Source: Bryoerythrophyllum caledonicum (lineage: Eukaryota > Streptophyta > Bryopsida > Pottiales > Pottiaceae). From it: DNA of 64,000 nucleotides. The stretch lies in assembly GCA_963971425.1 (NCBI GenBank), contig OZ020515.1, positions 37,276,371-37,340,370 on the forward strand, written 5' to 3'. The translations under genes and the position numbers were made by a program. Below are positions 31,595-43,380 of this stretch, piece after piece. Under the pieces are notes generated by a model that ran no database searches, had not been told where the DNA came from, and saw only the letters and a program-made list of their open reading frames with translations. How positions within the stretch are numbered: the stretch's first letter is position 1; the number at the start of each line of letters is the position of its first letter.

Positions 31595-32069
31595 GAGCAT
31601 CCACACTTGCCAGGTTGGGGGGGGGCATGTCAATTGCGGTTGGCGTGCTTTAACGAGCAGGCGAGTCTCCTATCACAAAGCAAACTAGGCCAAGAAGGAT
31701 GCTAGTCTAGCTAGGGCCGCCTCTCCTTCTGGCACGTCGCCATTCTTGAAGTTGCCCAAGATCTACTGCCGGGCGAGGCTTACCTCCCTTTTTAAAGAAA
31801 ATTCCTTCCCTTTTCTCTTGCCACTAAGAGTTGAATAAGAAAGTCTGAGTAAAGTTCACAAAGAACGATGTTCAATAATATAACCTTAGCAGTGGATATG
31901 GGGGTGGGCAACGGTTCTCACATGCCCCAAATACAAGTGGGGGTTCCCGTTGGTTGGCCCACAACCCTTGCAATGGGCATTTTGCCGTGGCGGCCCCCCG
32001 GCTAGCCAAAATTAACCCCGCTCCGGCCTCCCCACCATGACCGGGGGCGGATAAGGGGTGGGAATGCTC
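31595..32069. mobile_element. Tourist-like (PIF/Harbinger) MITE with TTA duplication
   Basis: 475 bp flanked by TTA on both sides (31592-31594 and 32070-32072). Termini are GAGCATCCACAC and, reversed, GAGCATTCCCAC, 10 of 12 matching. GAGCATCC-type ends and TTA duplications are typical of plant Tourist/Harbinger MITEs. The interior is GC-rich with G and C runs; no coding frame. Confidence 0.6.
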
Positions 32070-32428
32070 TTACCTTGACCCAACCAACCAAGTGCACAAG
32101 TGCTGGGCACTGCCCAGGTATTATTCAGCAAGTGGCAAACGACAGAATTCATGTGAGCTTACAAACAACTCTGATATTCAGCAAAAGTTCTTGGAGTGCA
32201 GGCTGAAATAGTACTGGTCTAAGAACATAATTAAAAAAAGTTGAGAAGTTTCTTCCAATGCAATGACTTGATCTGATTAAGAAAGCATGGTCAAAGAGAG
32301 TGTGCCTCTCAGGACGTGCCTCACTCTTGCACAGAGCACAAAGTATTACAGTGTTCACTCTATTCAACGAACCAATGCAAGTGTGCTGGTTGTTAGAACC
32401 GGTACATGTCTGTGCAGATTTGATTCAA

Positions 32429-32787
32429 CTAAGGTAAGCCTCCCCATAACCAAGAAAAACCCATAGCCAACGCCTAAAAAATTGGGGTGTATCCAACCCT
32501 CTTCCATCCCATTACCCCAACCGAGGTCTAAATGGAGGTTTGCTATTAGTCAAGACCCTTACTTTTGGTCGTTGGTTGTGGGGGGTACCTACTGCTTGCC
32601 ACCCACTATACATGGTTGCACAGTTTGAAAATTCATAACTAATTCAATTTTCATCGAAAAAATATGAAATCACTTGGGTTGGAATAGAAATTCTATTGGC
32701 TATCACTGAAAAATAATAGTATAATTATCTCCTCTCTCCATATATACACATTCCTTAACTTGTCGGTTTTAGGGGAGCTTACCTTAG
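32429..32787. mobile_element. MITE-like element, CTAAGGTAAGC termini
   Basis: 359 bp with inverted ends CTAAGGTAAGCCTCCCC and, reversed, CTAAGGTAAGCTCCCC. Two further diverged copies occur in the window (30473-30735 inverted; about 44650-44985 direct). No coding frame, and no confident target duplication. Confidence 0.55.
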
Positions 32788-32893
32788 TGGCGAAAGCTAG
32801 AGGATGAATCCAAATTTCCACGAACAGAGTACATGTTTGATTACAACTCGTCGAAATTTACCCACATCATTAACCACAACCCATACCATTACC

Positions 32894-33104
32894 CTGAATT
32901 TTATGTTTAGTGTAGTGGTACTTTATGATTTAAAAACGCTATGACTTTTTACTTTTGATGAAGATTTTTACTGAGAATACAACTATCTATATTACATGAA
33001 GAGGGTGATCATTGTCAACACGGTTGGTAGAAATGTTCATTGAGAGTAAAAACGTGTAGTATTTGTAAATTATAGAGTGTGCATACACTAAACATAAAAT
33101 TCAG
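32894..33104. mobile_element. 211-bp inverted-repeat element
   Basis: Perfect 21-bp inverted arms, 32894-32914 (starting CTGAATTTTATGTTTAGTG) and 33084-33104. The interior is AT-rich without a frame. The TTTAGTGTA motif in the arms recalls the ends of the element at 13620-14471. Confidence 0.6.
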
Positions 33105-33816
33105 AGTATTTAGATGGTAGGCTAGGTTCCGAAATTAATAATAAACTTGTAGGGTGGTTACACTAAACACCAAGAAGTGTGACCAAGGAAAATTAATTGT
33201 TTGTTCTAATATAGATTGAATCAAAAGTCACTTTATTCAAATGAAACCACTATGACAAAGGCTTGGAAACTATGCTTAAAGGAAAGACAAAAATGATCTA
33301 TTTTCATGGCAACACTTTCATAGCAACACTTCAGGATAAAGCAACCTTAGAGCCGCTTCACACTGTGACCAAGTCGAGAGACTGACTGTCAAAATTTCAA
33401 ACCAAACAATGGTGAGAGGCCAAACTCTTGAGCTAAAAAAAATACAAATTGAAGGAAGTTGGCGGCTTCTCAAAGGAAGTTTTGGTCGGCTAGAAACGGC
33501 AACCCAAGTTCTGCTTGAGAGGTTGTCACCTTGGTGTCAAAACTCTCTAAAAGTGCTGCCATGTAGGCACAATGGAAGACGATGGCATTTGAACTTTCAC
33601 CTCTAGTGTGAAGGTCGAGAAGCCAAACTTTGGCCATTCTTGCGATCTCATTGCTGGAATTCGATAGCCTCTTGACCTTTGAACATAGTGTAAAGCAATC
33701 CAGATCCTTTCACAAAGTGTAAACCATAATGGAGAGACCAAGTTGAGTGACTTATGAGAGAAAATCCTACTCTTCTCGTATTACCAAAATAAAATTAAAA
33801 AAGGGAGAATTTCAAA
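33105..33816. other. Intergenic DNA, no gene seen
   Basis: About 700 bp. A small plus frame (33409-33606) and its antisense frame have no recognisable domain. Confidence 0.35.
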
Positions 33817-33820
33817 TTAA

Positions 33821-34017
33821 TCCCTAAAGGACCAAGTGTTCCCTCGCAGTACAAATTTGTTCACTTTGGCTGCAATTATCTTTCAATTGTACAGTCAAAA
33901 TTCAAAATTTTTTACCACATCATCTCATAAAAGTGATCCTAGAGTTTCATTCTCAAAACATTCATCTTGACAATTTTGAATTAGAGATTCTTCTAAAGTG
34001 CCTTGGTCCTTCACGGG
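33821..34017. mobile_element. Short MITE-like element, CCC(T/G)NNAGGACCAAG termini
   Basis: About 197 bp preceded by TTAA (33817-33820) and followed by TTATAA (from 34018). The left end is TCCCTAAAGGACCAAG and the right end, reversed, is CCCGTGAAGGACCAAG. Fits the TTAA/CCC family in general form, with a degraded right flank. Confidence 0.45.
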
Positions 34018-35725
34018 TTATAAGGCAGTGCAATGATTACCACATGAACTGAATGGGAATAATTTCACCTCGGACGATGGATAGTTCCTCATGCGCATGA
34101 ATATTTATTTAACGAACCGAATCCTCGATTCCAGGAATTACTGCGGAGTGGGCGGCTGCGTGAATATACCACGGACTTCAACCCACTCTGGGCCCACCAT
34201 GCCAATTACTGTATCTAGGATTGGATATGGCCAAAAAAAATAATTATCAACCCCCAAGGACCTTAAAGGGGCATGTGGAAATTGTGGAAGTCCGGACTCA
34301 CTGTTACAACGCCGGCGCTTTGTACTGTAATTAAGGAATTGGTGTGTAGTTTGGGAAAGTATGCCTTTGCAACCATCCCACTCGTGCAAATGATTTTTTT
34401 TTTTTTTTTTTTTTTGAAATAAAAACAAACCAGGTTTGATTGCAAAAAGTCACCTCTCGTGCAAATGATTTACTGCAAGAACAATTGACAAGGCCGGCAT
34501 AAAGATAGGCGTGCATGGAGAGCCTCATTCATGATCCTCCAATCAGATTTTGACCTAGAAAGTTGAACTCGCAAAAAAGGAAAAGCACCGAATCGCACCG
34601 AACCGTGAACGTTGTTAGTAACCCTCGTGACTGACTAAAGTGAGAAAAAAAGTCACCAATCCAACCAGCGCCGGTAATCACGGCGACCTACAACCGCGGG
34701 CCCACGACAATTCTATTGGGAGCAGCGTTGCCGGTGATCCTCGGGCTATGGCAGACAACTTCCAGGACCACGGAGACGACGACCTAAACCCGTCACCTTC
34801 CACCCCCATCTACCCGAGGCGTACACCTATCATGGGGAGTCTGTTTGACGCGGTTTGAGGGCCCTGGTCTAGCAAGCCGCGCTTTTAACTTGCCTGCATG
34901 GCGATGGGGGATCCGAGTCCAGTCGTTGAGAGTGGATCAGCCCGCCGCGGTCGCAGCTTTCTTTTCCCGGGCTGCCTTCTCCTTGCGCTCCTGAGCCAGA
35001 AGCGCTTCGGTTACGTTTCGTGTGGACGGGGACGAGAATAATTCTGTGCGTGTGACCCTATTACGCGCGGCCACGAGGTGCTAGTCGCCTCGAGTTTTTT
35101 ACTCGTGGGAGGCGGGGTTGTGCGCGTGGTCGTTTTTTTTTTTTTTTTAAGTCTGCAGCTACTTGGAGTGGAGTGCACCTTCAACTATGTCGGATTGCTG
35201 CAGTAATACGGCTTATCAGGCTGCCACCGCGTCAATGGCGTGAGTTCTCGGCTACGCGGCGGGCGCTCGTGTCCTGAGGAAGTCGAATTCGTGATTAGTG
35301 GAGAGAACGAGGATTTTCTGAAAGTGAGAGCTGTGGTTGTGACGAGGGGGAGCTCTTTAGGTGTGGATTGTAACGTGCATTGCGTGTTTCGTGATAGCAA
35401 CCGTTTCGCGCTGTATCTGCTTGCCTGGTTCTTTGGCGTGGAGGCGCTCGGAGAACGTCTGCGCTTGTGAACGTCTTGGAAGGATTTGGAGGCTTTTGGA
35501 AAAGAAAATTGGAGTGGAGTTTTGGAAAATTTGCTGGTGTTTTTGAGGATCTTTTCCAGCAGCCAGAGTGGTTAGAGGAGTGGAGACTCTGTGTTTTTCA
35601 GGAAGTGGAAGTTTGTGCGGGCGGTGATAAATGTGTTGAGACGGGCTGGATTGCAGCACGGAAAGTGCTGTGGAAGTGTCGTGCGGAGGACTCGCATTGC
35701 TTCCGTGAGGCGTGCGTTTGTAATC
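34018..35725. other. Intergenic DNA and long 5' region of the PQ-loop gene
   Basis: Holds a 25-nt poly-T run (about 34387-34413), a GC-rich patch (34640-35100) with weak frames on both strands, and a T-rich tract near 35130. From about 35200 the DNA is G-rich and leads into the PQ-loop gene, probably as its promoter and leader. No domain-bearing frame was identified. Confidence 0.4.
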
Positions 35726-38344
35726 ATGTACGGATTACATGGCGAGGCTGCCTGTGGATGCAAGGCGGGAGCGATCTTGTGGATAGAGGCGTGGTTTGGA
35801 GATTGCGTCTATTCTTACTGGGAATTAACGTCTTTCTACCTCGGATTGTCGTCGCTTCTGTTCTGGTTGGTAGCTCAGGTGCCGCAGTTTATCAGCAACT
35901 GGCGCCTGCAGAGTGCGGACGCTCTTTCCCCGTGGTTCCTCTTTCAATGGCTTGCGGTGCGCATCTCTTCTCTCCTTTGTTGCTCTTTTCCGAACTTCTC
36001 TTTGTTTGGTACAGGATGTGCAATGTCTGGAATGCCGTTGTCACGTGGAATGGATGATGGTACTTTCTCTGTTATACAAGATAGTTTTGTTGGAGAGAAT
36101 TCCGCAGTCGAGCAGTGCTGCAGGTCCGACCTACAGTGCTGCTATGGATGGAACGAAGAGAGATTGTTTCGCTTCTGGATAGGCATTAGAGTGCATAGCG
36201 TAACTTGTTGTAACGTTTCAAGGACAGGGCTAGCCGGAATGGTAGTCCAGTTTTTGCATTGTGAGAACGATTTTCTGCCCCGTTTATGTTTTAGTTTAGT
36301 TTAAACAGACCTTTGATGACCTCCCTTGTAGTGCTGAAACGCCACGAATTTATGTGAAGGTTTGAAACTAGATGTGTTGTTCCTTAGCATGGTTCTGACT
36401 GAAAATCGCGTAACTCGCTGTTTTGCTAACTCGCTGATTTTGTAATTGTCACATGTAGGGAGATACTTTCAACTTCCTCGGCTGTCTTCTGACCGGTGAC
36501 CAGCTTGCAACTCAAAATTTGTCTGCCAGCTATTTTATGTTCGCCGATTTTGTAATTATTAGCCAGGTGAGTTCTCCTTATCTGCTACTACCGGTATCCA
36601 GATAGCATTAGTGCAGTTTTATTTCAAAACCTTGAAGGCGATGGCACTGGTCACTCATGCTTTCAATTCAATTACTAGTTGCTCGCTCGACTGTCTCTGA
36701 CTTGGTTCTTGGTTTTTTGTTTTACCAGTACGTGTATTATCTACAACCGTGTTACCTCGAAAAGGAATCGGTGCAATCTAAAGATGAGGTCAAACAGCTG
36801 ACTGACGGAGGCTCAGAGGTGGTTTGCTCTTCAGCAGTTTCCCCGCCTGGTTCGTCAGGTAAAAATTTTAAATGTAGTAATGTCTACATGTTTCACACAG
36901 TATGTTTTAGTTATTTGTTAAAATTTGGCTCATGTATGACAAGTTTAGTTTCGACGTCATTCTGCATAGATCAACACAAATCAGATGATTCTCACTGTTG
37001 CTTCAGTGTTATGTGGATTGCCTTGGAGGTTGGCATCCTCTTGAAATTACCACTGCAGTTTCTGTTGCATGACCGCATTACGATTGGCTAACCAAGATGT
37101 TGTAATATGTATGGGATACAGAAGTAGGTCATTCCAGAGATATTGAGAATGCTGGGGACGAATGCTGGCAAAAGCATTTAGCAGAATATCTTCGTGGAGA
37201 GGCAACACCTCTGCTGTCAAATCAGGCATGTGTTGTCAAAAGTTCTGAGGGTGAGAATGGCATTGTACCCGCTTCAAATGCCTTCCAATCTTCTTCTATG
37301 AGCAAGCAACTACGACGTGTTATTATGCAGTATGGCTTGGAGTATGGTCCTCCTACCGGTCCACTTCTCAGAATACACCACAGACCTCTCAGAAAACATG
37401 GTAAAGTCGTTCGGCGAGTGGTAGCGGCTGCAGTCGTTGGTCTCGCTGGCGTCGTTTGTCTTGGAGCTGCTACTCTAGGTGTTAGATCGAGCAATCAGTC
37501 TGCTATCAGCGCAATGGGACTGTCAGTTGGAAGGAAGTTGCTTACCATTTGTAAAGATCCAAGAACATCTTGGATTAGGGATACTGGAACTCTTATTGGG
37601 TAATGCGTCTTATTCAAAGCGCCTTTCCCTTGCTTTTTATGTGTACCGCACTTGCTTGGCACTTTTTCCTTTTTGTACTTTAAGTTACGAAAGCATTTAG
37701 TCAGTGAAGAACTCATCTTTTGAGGTTTGTTCCTGCAGATGGGCATCTGCATCATTGTACCTTGGATCTCGAATATCACAAGTGGCTAAGAACAACGAAC
37801 GCGGCTCTGCAGAGGGCTTATCACTTGCTATGGTTTTCTGTGCAATTTCGGCTAATTTAACCTATGGCATCTCTATCTTTATGCGGCTTTACTCTTGGTA
37901 TGTGCTTCCACCCAGCGATATCTCCTTAATGATGTTGATTGTCAAAAGTAATGTACCTAGAGAGATCTGTAAAGAGCAGTAAAGAACTGATATGATCTTA
38001 CATGCTTGTGGATTCTTTACTCTACATCTAACTCACTCGCCTTCCGGCTGTGCAGGCAAGAGTTCATTGCCAAGGCACCGTGGTTAGTGGGGAGCTTGGG
38101 AACTGTTTCCCTCGACATTATCCTACTTCTACAGGTTTGTATTATCTGTCTTAAATGCTAGTATCCGTTTTTAAGTTCGTAATAGATGCAAGTATCGCTT
38201 ATGGCGAGCTGTGCTTGTTGTGGCTCATCATCACGCAACAACTCACTCAAGTTTTATCGTTTTTCTTTCCAGTCGCACTATCTCGCTTACTACGCTCAAA
38301 CAAGGAAGGACAAAGTGAGCGAGTACACCCCGTTGCTGGCATGA
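35726..38344 (+). CDS. PQ-loop repeat membrane transporter
   Basis: Seven exons close in phase: 35726-35956, 36459-36566, 36729-36858, 37122-37599, 37739-37897, 38056-38134 and 38273-38344, giving 418 residues. The first PQ-loop is in exon 1 (SLLFWLVAQVPQFISNWR, then ADALSPWFLFQWLA), followed by a GDTFNFLGCLLTG helix. A loop of about 110 hydrophilic residues precedes a second hydrophobic half with the partner motif YLGSRISQV and GLSLAMVFCAISANLTYGIS. The layout of seven helices in two halves matches the vacuolar/lysosomal PQLC2/Ypq-type cationic amino-acid exporters of plants, fungi and animals. The second motif has SQ where PQ is usual. The start at 35726 is chosen because it begins the conserved N-terminus; an upstream in-frame ATG exists at 35591. 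Substrate is inferred from family only. Confidence 0.88.
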
Positions 38345-38806
38345 CCACATTCAATGGCAACTTCAGTCAACATGTACATGCTTGTATTTGTATCACGAGG
38401 AAGTCCAAAATTGGGATTTCATCTTAGTTGACAGGATTTAGATTTTTCATCGATTTATCCACAACGGAAATTGTATGGCAGCAAACAGATGTGTACTAGC
38501 TCTTGCCATCTCAGCAAGGCAGGATGAAAATGCAACCAGTGCTTGGAAGGTCTCGAATCGAAGACCATGCCAGTGAAATTTGTGTCTACTGAATCAATAT
38601 CCTGTTGGTGATATAGAAAGTGAAAAGCTGTCGCATTCAAAATAACGATTCCAATTCCATTTAGAAAATAACGGAAAAAGAAAAGAGTACTGTTTGTAGC
38701 CCCTAAAGCTAAAATAAAAATCTTCAGAGTCTCCTACTGTAATATCGAGAGAGACACCATCGCCTTATGGCTATTTATTGGCCCCTTCTACGGAAAGCGA
38801 GCTACC
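38345..38806. terminator. Convergent 3' region between PQ-loop gene and P4H1
   Basis: About 460 bp separate two stop codons on opposite strands. AT-rich, no frame of note; should contain both polyadenylation regions. Confidence 0.45.
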
Positions 38807-41165
38807 CTACTCAAAAGATCGCTGCCTCATCCATTTGGTAGACGACCACTTTTCTCCAGACAAAACTTTGCACCCGCCATGAAGACTTGAAGCGTCGACT
38901 GTCCCGTCCAGCTTCTGCACATGTAGTGAAATCAAAGACTGAGCGTTGTTCTTGGAGTGAAGAAGATATAATCCTGAACAGATGGTAAGAACGAAAAAAC
39001 AACAACAGAGTACTTACTATGCTCCAGAACAGGACGGCATCACCTCGCTTGGGTTTCACACAGACGCCCCTTCTCATCACCCCACCGCAGCTGCACTCTT
39101 TGTCTCCAGCCTGAGTTCAGAAAGGGTCAAGGGATGAGCGACAACACATAGATAGATGTAAACCGCAGGAGTTTGAAGACTAGTACATACGCTTGGGAAA
39201 ATGGTTTCGCCCCCCTCGACTCCCTCGGTCAAGTACATGAGCATTGTGGCCACGCGCTGCCCACCCCGTTTTAAATTGAACTGCGAGAGAACATGCGCAT
39301 TGTGAGTCAATGAGGCAACTCAAGGGCGATACGGGGCGACGAGAGACAATAATACCTCGTCCGAAAAGTAGTCGTGATGCGCCTTGTAATATTGCTGGGA
39401 TTCGTACCTGGTCAGGGCCACAAATTAGAGTTTTTCCAATGCAGTGCTTGTTCAGCGGTGTAAATTCGAACAGCTGTGAAAGACAAACCCTTGGACTATG
39501 GAAACACTCAACACTTGTGGAAGGTTAAAAGCAAGGAGTGTTGACGAGATCATTTGTGGAAAAATGCAGGACACACTCACCGCAACACTTGGAGCAGCTC
39601 CCCATTCTCGACAGGTACCATAGAATAGGCTGCAATCCGAGCTTCGATATCCTGAAAACCAGATCCATGCAACAAAATGAACGCGCAAGTTTAGAGGGTG
39701 CAAGATGATAATGCTTCCACCAGATGTCTTACAACCACAACGAGACAAGACCTGTTTTTCTCACCTGAATACTACGATGACGGCGGTCATTCGAGTTCAG
39801 GAACATCCCAGTGCTTGTTCGAACCTTACTCTCTATTCCCTGTTGGCAGTATCAACCCGGGTTTCGTATATGAAATAGATCCATGTAGTGCACACAAACT
39901 ATGCTCAGCAGACGTGGGAATTCACTTGTAAGCAGGTCGAGAGTAGATTTTAACAGGTAGGCAAATCACTACACTTGGATCAATTATGTACCAGGAGACA
40001 TAACACAAACATAGTGCAATTTTCATAGAGGATAGCTAGTAGTTGGGATACGTGCCTTGCCTGTGTTAGCATCCACAACTGTTGATTTCACGAGCCTTGG
40101 ACGGGCAAGATTGATCAGGTGATCACATTCCTGCACATAAAAGCTTCAGTTATTTGAACTTTTGACGATCCAGGACAGTATGACATACGAAAAGCTAGTA
40201 AAGACAATCTTACAAAATACAAAAGAGCAGGCGCCCGTGCCACTGAAAGAATGCGAAACTTCATGACTACTATGGTTGTGGCATGCGACAATAATCATTT
40301 TGCAAGAACATCTGATGGAGCAAGGAAATCGACGTACATCAGCACTGAGAAAGTTGTGCAAAAGAATGATTCGTGGTTGCCAGCTGATGATCTCTTGCTT
40401 GATCTGTATTTTCAAAACAACATGGAAGAGTGTAATGAGTGTTACAATGAAGAATACTCAGATCCTGGCTGCCTTCTGTCGAGCAAAACTGTTGGCATGA
40501 GGACACTTAATTTATATGAGAAAACCACCTACCAGTCCAACACGCAAAGTTCTTGCGCCTTCGTCATTTTGCCAAAGGGATAATCCTGCAGAGCACGGAC
40601 AGCTTAGGTGTATTACTACATCGACTTCTCCAGAACTCCATACAACACACAAGTCTCTCCCGATGTGTATCATTCCTCTGGTGTAACAATCATAATAATG
40701 AAGAACAAGTAGTGGTTTGACTCACCCGATACAAATGTTTCGTTTTCGGAGTCTGAACCGTCCCTCTTGAGTTTGTAAATTCCAGATCCTGCAGGCATTC
40801 TAAGTCAGTGTAGGATCAAGTGATGTTGTACGATTGTCCCCACTCTGTTAAACTCACTACGAATACATTTAAAAGCCATAAACCCAACCATTATCAGATG
40901 TGGCATTCGAGCAGAAAACCACAAGTTATTACAAACTAAGTTATGACATTTCTTCAAAATGGGATACGTACCACTACTTTCTTCTAGTCTCTTCAAGAAC
41001 GCAAGCTGTAATACCGCTCCTGCAATACGGTACATGTGTTAGAAGCCGTAAAAACGTGATAACAAACACACACTATGAAATGAAAATTTCACACTTACCA
41101 CCAGCCATGCCGATCGTCACAAATGTAAGGAGAACGATGACGTATTTGGAGGGACCCGTCGTCAC
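38807..41165 (-). CDS. P4H1: Prolyl 4-hydroxylase, P4H1-like; start codon unclear
   Basis: Twelve exons: 41165-41099, 41019-40972, 40788-40726, 40585-40533, 40403-40338, 40130-40056, 39839-39765, 39651-39581, 39407-39356, 39280-39191, 39110-39018 and 38914-38807, about 286 residues. The N-terminal anchor (YVIVLLTFVTIGMAGG) is followed by SWQPRIILLHNFLS, VRTSTGMFL and the 2-oxoglutarate/Fe(II) core: His and Asp in KAHHDYF, GGQRVATMLMYL, distal His in SLHGGC and the 2OG-binding Lys in SGEKWSSTKWM. This enzyme hydroxylates proline in extensins and arabinogalactan proteins in ER/Golgi. Length and order match Arabidopsis P4H1. Odd: where the initiator is expected there is GTG, with an in-frame TAA two codons upstream; either a 5' exon supplies the ATG, GTG is used, or translation starts at the internal ATG (about 41110). 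The intron after exon 6 begins with GC rather than GT. Confidence 0.88.
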
Positions 41166-41979
41166 ACCTTAACAAGCTCCCTGTGCAAAAATGCTTTGTC
41201 TCATGCTACTCCTGAGAATCACCGTAACATGGCCTGTCACAGACCAAACACCAAGGCAGCCATCATGAACCATAACTAGAAATCTCTTCACTCCACAATA
41301 CTCATCCAACTCAGTTGCTACTACAAATCCTCATGCAGTTAAATTCATAATTCACTAGCATCACAAAAACCAATCCAAAACTACAACAACAGCGACAATA
41401 AAATGCAGTAAAATCCAATGAAAGTGATAAAATGCAGCAGAATACCTTCACGACACACCCAACCTCAGAAATTTATGTCCTGGGATCAACACAACCCCGC
41501 AACTAAACTACAATCGATCCTGGTTTCCACAATTGTTGCCGATTCCGAAACTCTGGCACCCAGCAATCCGTGCGCACGAGAGTGGGAAATGGAGGCAGTT
41601 TGCGAAGTTGGTGAGACAGGGTTTAGACGTCGAGGGATGGTGAGATCGGACACGAAATTGGCGTGGCGAGTCGGTCGTCTCCTCTCTCTCTCTCCAGTCT
41701 CGCTCCCCAAACCCTAGAAAATGGGAGTGGCGGTGTTAGTCGCCGACGGAGACGTCCTGTTTTGTGACGGAAAGTACGTCGACGTTGACGGAGACGGGGG
41801 GCGGTTCGTATTCTGACGGAGATGGAGGACGACAACGTAAAAAAGTGACTGGGCTGTGCTCTTGCTGCTGATGACATGCTCTGGCGCGATACTGGAGCAC
41901 CGTGGTATCGACCACCGGGTATCGGGCTCTCCTCTTTAGTCACCCTCAATAAGCTCATGCACATGTGTGTGGATGAGCC
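41166..41979 (-). promoter_or_regulatory. Upstream region of P4H1
   Basis: About 800 bp without a conserved frame. If P4H1 has an upstream 5' exon carrying its ATG it should be here; an acceptor-like TTAAG at about 41167 could join such an exon in phase. A CCCTAGAAAATGGG patch lies near 41710. Confidence 0.35.
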
Positions 41980-41989
41980 TGCGTTAGGG

Positions 41990-42267
41990 GGCTAGGGCAA
42001 ATTGACCCCCTCGCTGGGACTTACTTGAGGGGGCCATGAGGTGGTGGGGCCAAACATGGCCTCTATTTTGTTTTTGGATGGGGCCCTATTTATGACAAGG
42101 AAGGGCCCTCCAAGGTAAACAATCGCCGTAGGCCCCAAATTTGTCAAACAAAATCCAAGAAAAGCCTCTGGACACTCCAAAATAAGAGGGCCAAAAAAAT
42201 GATCCCATACAATTAAGACGGGGCCCACCTCTAGTAAGTCCTAGTGAGGGGGTCAATTTGCCCTGGC
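41990..42267. mobile_element. Mutator-type MITE, 278 bp, with 10-bp target duplication
   Basis: Inverted ends GGCTAGGGCAAATTGACCC and, reversed, GCCAGGGCAAATTGACCC continue in agreement for about 35 bp. Flanked by TGCGTTAGGG (41980-41989) and TGCATTAGGG (42268-42277), a 10-bp duplication with one change. No coding capacity. The terminal sequence differs from the large MULE at 2046-11696, so a different autonomous partner is implied. Confidence 0.75.
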
Positions 42268-42277
42268 TGCATTAGGG

Positions 42278-43380
42278 CCCCAACGATTGGTGGTGGGCCC
42301 CACTAAAGAAAAGGTAAATTTGGATTAAAATTTAATAGTATTAATTGGTTCTTAGTGTAGAAGCGTTGGGAGCTCTTTGGGAACAGGGGAAACGCGTTGG
42401 GACCGATGGGGAACGCCGGAGAACATATTTGGGAACACAGTGGAGAAATCTGGCGAACAACATGGGAACTCATTGGGAACGCCATGGGACGTTGTAGTAA
42501 TAATATGGTTAAAAAGGTAAATCAGAAGAGGGTAAGTGCGCAAATCTAAAATTGGTTTATCGAAGGCTAATTCCTCATGGATTTCATGCAAATTGAGTTT
42601 TAGCACCTCCAGAGTCCCATTTCGGGCTTCTTGGGCGATGAAGGGTTAACAACCTCAGAAATGCAGTTTTCTTGTAGTGTTAGGAGGCTTGGATTGACCT
42701 TCAAGGTAGTAAATATGACTGGATAAACACAGTTTCAACAATGGATGACAATATGCTTGATGGATGAAAATCCATTTCACATGAAATTTATCATCCGATT
42801 GAGGTCGTTAGGGTTTGGAGGAGAATAAGGGTTCAATGCCCTTCCTCTTCTCAGTCTTTCATATATTTTTCAATATAGAGTTTGTTTGTAGAAATGGATA
42901 GAAGGTGTATTAGATTGTTTTTGTGTATCAAAAGGCATTTTGAGGTGAAGTTAGGCCAATTTGGGCCTGGTTTCACATGTTTAGAATGAAGTATACCTTT
43001 GTTTACAACCCTAATGTGTGTTTTGACTGATGTCCGCCTGTACAAATGAGATCTATAATGTTTTGAGTGATTTTTGGGAGTTTGAAGTTGTGGGTTGTGT
43101 AAATCAAGAGTGTCTTGCACTAGATTTGACCTAGATCTAGCCAATCTTTACAACCCTAATCCATTTCTAAGCATATTTAGGGTTTTTACGTTTAAAAAAG
43201 GGTGTACATTTGATTCTAGAGCACTAGAGATCCGCTGAGAAATGTCTGGGGAGTCATACAAAACCCTAAGACCAAAACCCTGACTTGTCCGGACAAGATT
43301 GAAGTGTTGGTCTGTGGGCTAGACCTAGCTTTAAAACACTTGGGACCTCAAAATTGATTGGGTCTAGTTTAAACCTCTAG
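42278..43380. other. Intergenic DNA with an inverted fragment of the 1050-1850 element
   Basis: 42530-42649 matches the first ~115 bp of the element at 1050-1850 in reverse orientation, ending GGGTTAA at 42643-42649. A GGGAACGC/GTTGGGA-type short repeat run is at 42365-42490. No gene seen. Confidence 0.5.

Noticed and set aside
34387-34413. Poly-T run as a retroposon tail
   Set aside because: No SINE/LINE body, internal promoter boxes or target duplication could be recognised.
34900-35060. Minus-strand charged peptide (ALLAQERKEKAAREKKAA) ending at a stop
   Set aside because: Only about 36 codons after an upstream stop; a possible 3' exon, but no partner exon or domain was found.
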